NCBI GenBank assembly: GCA_035533295.1
Contig: DATLUA010000086.1
Location: 1-11,399 of the forward strand
Reading direction: 5' to 3'
DNA: 11,399 nucleotides
From: JAGWJU01 sp035533295
Lineage (GTDB): Bacteria > Elusimicrobiota > Elusimicrobia > UBA1565 > UBA9628
The notes beneath the pieces are model-generated. The model was not told the DNA's origin, searched no databases, and saw only the letters and a program-made list of their open reading frames with translations. This document shows positions 7,286 to 11,399 of the stretch, in pieces (the stretch's first letter is position 1; the number at the start of each line of letters is the position of its first letter). Both the position numbers and the translations under genes were made by a program.

Positions 7286-7515
7286 GAGTGGGCTGCCCGG
7301 TGCTTCTCGATCTTCAAAACGGTCCGGATGATGGCGCCGATGAGGCCGAAGGTAACCGCCAAAGTGACGATGGCCGCGATGAAAAAGCCTCGGTAGAATC
7401 CCATGGGCATCCCCTTGCCGCCGAAGCAGACGGCGCAGGGCCAAGCCGTCGCGGGGAGGAAAAGGACGGGAAAAAACGGAAGGGAACGGAGGAGACGGAA
7501 AGAAAGTTCTTTCAT
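7282..7515 (-). CDS. Small CAVC membrane protein of the oxidase cluster
   Basis: This 77-residue protein has a hydrophobic N-terminal segment (about 8-24) resembling a signal peptide or anchor, then P26-C27-A-V-C30-F-G-G, then a transmembrane helix (about 42-66) and a basic tail. The CxxC would lie on the periplasmic side if the N-terminus is a signal. There is no histidine after the second cysteine, so it is not a haem c site. Similar short 'CxxCFG' proteins occur, in my memory, beside cytochrome oxidase genes in other phyla, without a proven role. Copper or haem delivery during assembly is a reasonable guess. The start at 7515 overlaps the previous stop by 4 nt, and its own stop overlaps the ctaA start in the same way. 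Confidence 0.75.
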   Translation of the reverse strand: MKELSFRLLRSLPFFPVLFLPATAWPCAVCFGGKGMPMGFYRGFFIAAIVTLAVTFGLIGAIIRTVLKIEKHRAAHS

Positions 7516-7700
7516 GCCAATGTCTTGTACTTGCGGATGAACCAAATCAGATAGACCAAGGCCGCGACCAGCCCCAATTGGGCGCACAATTCAAGGCCCG
7601 GGTGCGCCCCGCCCACGCCGCGCGAGGCCCAATACAGAAGAAAAGCCATCACGCCGGAAGAGGCCGCGATGAAAACGATGTGGAAGGCTCTCAACGACAT
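7512..7700 (-). CDS. Small two-helix membrane protein of the oxidase cluster
   Basis: This 62-residue protein has two predicted transmembrane helices (about 6-25 and 36-55) joined by a short loop with GGAHPG, and ends in the basic tail RKYKTLA. It begins 16 nt after the ctaF stop, with no strong ribosome-binding site. Its stop overlaps the start of the CAVC protein gene by 4 nt. Short proteins starting MxLRAFHIxFI occur near caa3/aa3-type oxidase genes in other bacteria, as far as I recall. A minor oxidase subunit or assembly factor is plausible. The function is not established. Confidence 0.7.
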   Translation of the reverse strand: MSLRAFHIVFIAASSGVMAFLLYWASRGVGGAHPGLELCAQLGLVAALVYLIWFIRKYKTLA

Positions 7701-7716
7701 ATAAAGTCCGCCCGTT

Positions 7717-8082
7717 CTACCGCGCGGCCTCCACCGCCGTGGGCACGGACTGAGCCGGCCGGCGGCCGGAAGTGGCGATGGTGTCCGCCATGGGTCCGAG
7801 GTAGAGAAAGAGCACGAAAAACGCCACCACGGCCAAAATGCCGTAAATAATCGGACGCTCGTTAATCAAATGCATGAAGAAAAGCACCACCAGCGAGGAC
7901 TTGATGACGGCGATGCTGATGGCCGCGGCGATGGCCGGCCCCGGCGGCAGGTGGATGTAGGAAATCAGCACCGTCAAAAGCGTCAAGAAGGCCAGGGCGC
8001 CGAAAATCAGCATGTAGAGCTTGACGTTGGGGGCCGCGTGTCCCCCGTGCCCGGCGGCGGCGTGCGGCGTTTCGGCGGTCAT
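7717..8082 (-). CDS. ctaF: Cytochrome c oxidase subunit IV (prokaryotic COX4 type)
   Basis: This 121-residue protein has a histidine- and glycine-rich N-terminus (H7, H12, H15) and three transmembrane helices at about 22-43, 50-71 and 77-98. The second helix ends with the family block K61-SSLVVLFFMH71L, typical of the small subunit IV of bacterial haem-copper oxidases. Subunit IV carries no cofactor and helps to stabilise or assemble the complex. The ATG at 8082 overlaps the ctaE stop by 4 nt. A longer in-frame extension reaching 8328 would lie inside ctaE and is not credible. Confidence 0.9.
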   Translation of the reverse strand: MTAETPHAAAGHGGHAAPNVKLYMLIFGALAFLTLLTVLISYIHLPPGPAIAAAISIAVIKSSLVVLFFMHLINERPIIYGILAVVAFFVLFLYLGPMADTIATSGRRPAQSVPTAVEAAR

Positions 8083-8675
8083 AGCAGATAAAGGGCCGGG
8101 AACAGGAATATCCAGACGATGTCCACGAAGTGCCAGTAGAGGCCGGCCGCCTCCACGCGCCCGACGAAGAGCGGATGGTCCCACTGTTTTTCGCTTAAAA
8201 CCAGCAGAATTGAGTTGGTGATGAGCCCGCCGATGACGTGCAGGGCGTGAAGCCCGGTCATGGTAAAATAGGCCGCTAGAAAAATGCTGCTGGAAGGAAA
8301 CTCGCCCGCCTTGAAATGCGCGCCCCACTCAAAGCCCTTGATGATCAAGAACGCGACGCCGAGAGCGATGGTCAAGCCCATGAAGAGACGGAACTGCCCC
8401 CGCTTGCGCTCGACGGCCTTGGCGTAGGCCATGACCACCGTGACGCTGGAGGTGATGAGCACGAGCGTGTTGAGCGTGCCCATCGGCACGTTGAGCACGT
8501 TCCAGCCGCGCGGCCAAGAGGACGAGCCCAGGCGGAGGATGATGTAGGTCGTAAAAAGCGTCGAGAACAGCATGATCTCGGAGGCCAAGAACAGCCAAAT
8601 GCCCAGCTTCGCGTTGGTGACGCCGGTGCCGGCCCCGACATGGGGGACGTCCATCACGGCCGCCTCGCTCGTCAT
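8079..8675 (-). CDS. ctaE: Cytochrome c oxidase subunit III
   Basis: This 198-residue protein is the short, five-helix bacterial form of subunit III. It shows KLGIWLFLASEIMLF with E33 (the conserved Glu of the first retained helix), then FEWG, then FTMTGLHALHVIGG, and ends in YWHFVDIVWIFLFP, all hallmark blocks. Subunit III has no redox centre and supports proton uptake and stability of subunit I. The gene begins within the end of ctaD (4-nt overlap) and has a good ribosome-binding site (GGAGG, about 7 nt before the ATG). A second Met at residue 8 is a possible alternative start, but the overlap and spacing favour the first. Confidence 0.95.
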   Translation of the reverse strand: MTSEAAVMDVPHVGAGTGVTNAKLGIWLFLASEIMLFSTLFTTYIILRLGSSSWPRGWNVLNVPMGTLNTLVLITSSVTVVMAYAKAVERKRGQFRLFMGLTIALGVAFLIIKGFEWGAHFKAGEFPSSSIFLAAYFTMTGLHALHVIGGLITNSILLVLSEKQWDHPLFVGRVEAAGLYWHFVDIVWIFLFPALYLL

Positions 8676-10399
8676 AGCGCCGCCTCCGACTCCAGGTTCT
8701 GCGGCAGCCAGTCGTGCTTGGCCCCGGGCAGGGAGTATTCATAAGGCCCGCGGTAGACGCGCACCGGCTCGGCGAAGTTGCCGTGCGGCGGAGGCGAGGG
8801 GCAGGCCCAGTCGAGAGTGGTCGCGTGCCAAGGATTCTCCGCGGTCTTCTCGCCGTAGAACAAACTGTGGAAGAAATTATAGATGAAAGGCAGTTGGAAC
8901 AGGAACAGCAGCCACGCGGAAATGGAGCCGACCACGTTCCAAGGCTGCACGGCCAAGTCGTGAACCTGCGCCGTGGGCACCCAGAGCCTGCGGGACTCGC
9001 CCGCCATGCCGGTGATGAACATGGGGAAGAAAACCCCGTTCATGCAAATCAGGCTGCCCCAGAAATGGATTTTGCCCAGCGTGTCGTTCATCTTGCGCCC
9101 GAAAAACTTCGGGAACCAGAAGTAAAGGCCGCCGAACATGGCGATGATGGAGCCGGTGACGACGATATAATGAAAATGGCCGATGACGTAGTAGGTGTCA
9201 TGCAGGTAGATGTCGGTCGGCGTCAGGCCCAGCGGCAGGCCGGTCAACCCCCCGATGCCGAACATGGGCAAAAAGGCCAGGGCGTAGAGCATCGGCGTGT
9301 TGAAACGAATGGAGCCCCCGCGCAGGCTGTAGATGAGGCAGGTCAGGATGGCCACCGAGGGGACCGAGATAATCATCGTGGTCACGAGGAAAAAGTTGGC
9401 CAGCACGGGGGACATGCCGCTCAGGAACATATGGTGGGCCCACACCACGAAGGACAAGGCGCCGATGAAAAGCATCGAGGAGATGATGATCTTGTAGCCG
9501 TGCGGCGGCCGGCGCGTGTTGTTGGCGATGATTTCCGCGACGATGCCCATGGGTGGAAGAACGAGTATGTAGACCTCCGGGTGAGCCAGGAACCAGAACA
9601 AGTGCTGCCACAAAAGCGGCTGCCCCCCGCCTGATCCCTTATATAGGACACCGAAAAGCATGACCTCCTTGGGCAGGAAGAAGCTCGTGTGCATGACCCG
9701 GTCCATGAGTTGGAGCACGCTGCCGGCTTCGAGCGGCGGGAAGGCCAGAAGCAGCAGGACCGAGGCCACGAACTCGGACCAGACGAAAATCGGCATGCGC
9801 CAGAGCGTCATGCCCGGGGCGCGCATGTTGATGATGGTGGTCAAAAAATTGATGGCGCCCAGGAGGGAAGAGGTGATGACGATGACCATGGCCAGAATCC
9901 ACGCCGTCTGGCCCGGATTGAAGTCCGCCAACGGCGGATAGGACGTCCAGCCGGACTGGGCCGCTCCGCCGGGCAGGAAAAAGGAGGAGAGGATAAAGAT
10001 CGAGGCGGCAAAATAAAGCCAATAAGAAAGCATGTTGAGCCGCGGGAAAGCCATGTCCGGCGCGCCGATTTGCAGCGGGACGATATAATTGCCGAAGGCG
10101 CCCACGGCCAGGGGCACGATGCCGAAGAAGACCATGATGGTGCCGTGCAGGGCGCCCAAGGAATTATAGAAAGCGCCCGTCATGACGCCGTTGGGCGCCA
10201 GCCGCGCGGGCAGCCAGCGTCCCAGCACGGGAATGGGCAAATCCGGAAAGGCGATCTGCCAGCGCATAACCATCACGAAAGTGAAGCCGATGAGCAGCAT
10301 GGTCAGCGCGGTGAACATGTACTGCAGGCCGATGGTCTTATGATCGGTGGAGAAAACGTATTTTCTGAGCCAGCTTTGGTTGTGGTGGGAGGTGTCCAT
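8672..10399 (-). CDS. ctaD: Cytochrome c oxidase subunit I, atypical K-channel
   Basis: This is the catalytic subunit (575 residues), which reduces O2 to water at haem a3-CuB and pumps protons. Haem a ligands are H85 (GALHGT) and H410. The haem a3 ligand is H408 (GHFHY). CuB is bound by H273, H322 and H323, with the cross-linking Y277 in HPEVY. D-channel residues D115 (GAPDMAFPR), N104, N122 and E275 are present, giving an A1-like pattern. Mg-site H400-D401 is present. Numbering runs three below Paracoccus, and on that basis the K-channel residues S291, T351 and K354 correspond to A288, S348 and I351 (sequence VPSVAIL). The lysine is therefore absent, though the frame is clean. The segment before HPEVY contains a GGGQPLLWQH block. 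There is no fused subunit III. The gene starts 8 nt after the ctaC stop. Confidence 0.97.
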   Translation of the reverse strand: MDTSHHNQSWLRKYVFSTDHKTIGLQYMFTALTMLLIGFTFVMVMRWQIAFPDLPIPVLGRWLPARLAPNGVMTGAFYNSLGALHGTIMVFFGIVPLAVGAFGNYIVPLQIGAPDMAFPRLNMLSYWLYFAASIFILSSFFLPGGAAQSGWTSYPPLADFNPGQTAWILAMVIVITSSLLGAINFLTTIINMRAPGMTLWRMPIFVWSEFVASVLLLLAFPPLEAGSVLQLMDRVMHTSFFLPKEVMLFGVLYKGSGGGQPLLWQHLFWFLAHPEVYILVLPPMGIVAEIIANNTRRPPHGYKIIISSMLFIGALSFVVWAHHMFLSGMSPVLANFFLVTTMIISVPSVAILTCLIYSLRGGSIRFNTPMLYALAFLPMFGIGGLTGLPLGLTPTDIYLHDTYYVIGHFHYIVVTGSIIAMFGGLYFWFPKFFGRKMNDTLGKIHFWGSLICMNGVFFPMFITGMAGESRRLWVPTAQVHDLAVQPWNVVGSISAWLLFLFQLPFIYNFFHSLFYGEKTAENPWHATTLDWACPSPPPHGNFAEPVRVYRGPYEYSLPGAKHDWLPQNLESEAAL

Positions 10400-10407
10400 T
10401 CTTTGTC

Positions 10408-11193
10408 CTAGAAGGAATTGGCGCTGTTGGCCGGCTGCGCGGCCGCGGAGGGCGCCGGCGCCATGGATTTAAGCCAGGCCTGGTAATCCTTCTGGCTTTG
10501 CACGATGACCCGGCCGTGCATCAGGCTGTGTCCGAACCCGCAGAGCTGGGCGCAAAACAGTTCGTAGGTTCCAACCTTCGTTGGAGTCACCCATACGGGA
10601 ATCATCATTCCCGGCACGATGTCCTGCTTGACCCGGAAGGCGGCGATGGCGAAATCGTGAATAACGTCGAGCGAACTCAGGTTGAACAAGGTGGGCACGT
10701 CCACCGGCAGATGTATCTCATCGGACAACACGATGTCGTCCTTGGCGGCCGGATCTTTAAGATTCAGGCCGATAGGGTTGGTGAACGAAACCAGTTTAGG
10801 GTCGCTTTTGCCGAACTTGCCGTCCGGGCCCGGGTAATGGACGTTCCAGGCGAACTGCTGGGCCACGATATCGATGGTGTTGACCTTGCCCATGGGCTCG
10901 TCCACCTTGATGCGGCTCCAGACCGGGATGGCGTAAAAAACGATGAGCGCTATTTCGAAGGCCATCACGATGAGATCGGGAATCAGGCTGCCCCACCCGT
11001 GCCGCTCGTCGTCGCGCGTGGCCGGCACGCCGTCGCGCTGGCGGTAGCGCACCAGCAGGTAGGCGAAAAAGATGCCCCACAGGACGAAAATGAGGAGCAT
11101 GGCGGCGTGAATCAGGAGGAGGCCGTAATCGATGGAATGCGCGTAGCTGGACGCCTCAATGGGGAGGCCCAACCAACGATAGTAGCCGCTCAT
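10408..11193 (-). CDS. ctaC: Cytochrome c oxidase subunit II (CuA)
   Basis: Subunit II takes electrons from cytochrome c at the binuclear CuA centre outside the membrane. Numbered from the ATG at 11193 (261 residues), two transmembrane helices lie at about 22-48 and 71-90, followed by the cupredoxin domain. QFAW (113-116) holds the electron-entry Trp. CuA ligands are H179 (DVIHDF), C214, C218, H222 and M225 in CAQLCGFGHSLM. The residue between the cysteines that gives its carbonyl to CuA, and in Paracoccus binds Mg through a Glu side chain, is Q216 here. The usual LExxWTxxP motif of the second helix, with the K-channel entry Glu, is not seen. A TTG at 11214 would add seven residues. Neither start has a clear ribosome-binding site. 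There is no cytochrome c fusion; a separate cytochrome ends the operon. Confidence 0.95.
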   Translation of the reverse strand: MSGYYRWLGLPIEASSYAHSIDYGLLLIHAAMLLIFVLWGIFFAYLLVRYRQRDGVPATRDDERHGWGSLIPDLIVMAFEIALIVFYAIPVWSRIKVDEPMGKVNTIDIVAQQFAWNVHYPGPDGKFGKSDPKLVSFTNPIGLNLKDPAAKDDIVLSDEIHLPVDVPTLFNLSSLDVIHDFAIAAFRVKQDIVPGMMIPVWVTPTKVGTYELFCAQLCGFGHSLMHGRVIVQSQKDYQAWLKSMAPAPSAAAQPANSANSF

Positions 11194-11204
11194 CCGATTG
11201 ACCA

Positions 11205-11233
11205 ATGATAACAAAGAAGTTGATTTTTTGCAA
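11205..11233 (-). promoter_or_regulatory. Likely promoter of the cta operon
   Basis: On the minus strand, TTGCAA (11233-11228) and TATCAT (11210-11205) are separated by 17 nt. The -10 matches the consensus at five of six positions and the -35 at four of six. Transcription would start near 11198, only about 5 nt before the ATG at 11193. That would make the message nearly leaderless and fits the lack of a ribosome-binding site. Confidence 0.4.
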
Positions 11234-11299
11234 ATTTATCGACGGGACTGGCGCCGCCGCAGGAAAATCGAAAGTAGATTCTAACCGTCGTTAAAATGC

Positions 11300-11329
11300 G
11301 GGAATCCGTGTTTGCTTTACCGGATTCCC
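11300..11329. repeat. Perfect 9-bp inverted repeat (hairpin)
   Basis: GGGAATCCG (11300-11308) pairs exactly with CGGATTCCC (11321-11329) around a 12-nt loop. On either strand it is followed within two bases by four T residues, so it may be a bidirectional weak terminator, for example of a minus-strand gene to the right of the window. It could also be a regulatory structure upstream of the oxidase operon. Confidence 0.6.
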
Positions 11330-11339
11330 CATTTTCTGC

Positions 11340-11368
11340 TTGAAATATAACACTATATATTATTATAT
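11340..11368 (+). promoter_or_regulatory. Possible divergent promoter
   Basis: TTGAAA (11340-11345) and TTATAT (11363-11368) are 17 nt apart on the plus strand in a strongly AT-rich stretch. It would drive a gene running off the right edge. AT-rich sequence gives such matches easily, so confidence is low. Confidence 0.3.
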
Positions 11369-11372
11369 GGTG
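11351..11372. repeat. AT-rich imperfect palindrome, operator-like
   Basis: The 22-bp segment starting CACTATATA and ending TATATGGTG pairs with its own reverse complement at nine of eleven positions. It overlaps the possible divergent promoter, which is a typical place for a repressor or activator site. An adjoining perfect 10-bp palindrome, GTCATATGAC, occupies 11372-11381. Confidence 0.45.
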
Positions 11373-11399
11373 TCATATGACGAATTTGCAGCTTGCCAA
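11367..11399 (+). CDS. Possible start of a divergent gene (cut by window edge)
   Basis: From the ATG at 11367 the frame is open to the window end and reads MVSYDEFAACQ. A GTG at 11370 is in the same frame. Another ATG at 11377 opens a different frame (MTNLQLA). No ribosome-binding site is clear. Eleven codons are too few to identify anything; the call rests on position next to a possible promoter. Confidence 0.2.
   Translation, partial: MVSYDEFAACQ

Noticed and set aside
9340..9360. A frameshift or sequencing error as the cause of the missing K-channel lysine
   Set aside because: Flanking blocks on both sides (FFLVTTMIISVP and GGSIRF) are in the same frame and well conserved, so a local double frameshift is unlikely.
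9198..9611. Open frame of 137 codons on the minus strand inside ctaD
   Set aside because: Another frame of the clearly conserved subunit I gene; no start signal or recognisable product.
1..11399. CRISPR arrays, insertion sequences, toxin-antitoxin or phage-defence genes
   Set aside because: No regularly spaced repeats, transposase motifs or defence-type domains are visible anywhere in the window.

Overview
The window looks like a chromosomal piece of a GC-rich, Gram-negative-type, aerobically respiring bacterium. GC is visibly high from about position 590 to 11200. There is a lipobox-bearing c-type cytochrome, a complete aa3-type (haem-copper) cytochrome c oxidase and haem A synthesis genes. 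I cannot fix the phylum. The subunit I and II variants and the two small membrane proteins in the cluster recall oxidase clusters from deep-branching phyla (Acidobacteriota, PVC group, Elusimicrobiota and similar), but that is memory-based inference.

Layout. Positions 1-530 are less GC-rich, have no recognisable gene, and end at a tRNA-Thr-like 5' fragment on the minus strand (531-585) that lacks its T-arm. Positions 652-4808 are a tight plus-strand run of three genes: a DUF255/YyaL-type thioredoxin-domain protein with a CHWC motif, a membrane-anchored paralogue in which the two cysteines are serines (SHAS), and a small secreted three-cysteine protein. The run ends at a strong intrinsic terminator (4835-4866). 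Converging on it from the right is a minus-strand operon (11193 down to 4886): ctaC, ctaD, ctaE, ctaF, two small membrane-protein genes, ctaA, ctaB and a dihaem cytochrome c lipoprotein. Five junctions are 4-nt ATGA overlaps, so translation is probably coupled. Positions 11194-11399 hold the operon's likely promoter, a hairpin, an AT-rich dyad and perhaps the start of a divergent gene.

How the genes work together. CtaB converts haem B to haem O and CtaA converts haem O to haem A. CtaC, D, E and F are the oxidase subunits. The dihaem lipoprotein is a plausible electron donor. The two small proteins are probably assembly or accessory factors, one of them carrying a CxxC motif. No ctaG/Cox11 or SCO-type copper chaperone gene is present in the window. 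The plus-strand trio is not an obvious part of respiration.

The most unusual points are the cysteine-to-serine DUF255 paralogue next to its CHWC relative, and a subunit I that keeps D-channel residues and the His-Tyr pair but lacks the canonical K-channel lysine, with matching changes in subunit II. Otherwise this is a fairly ordinary respiratory gene cluster.
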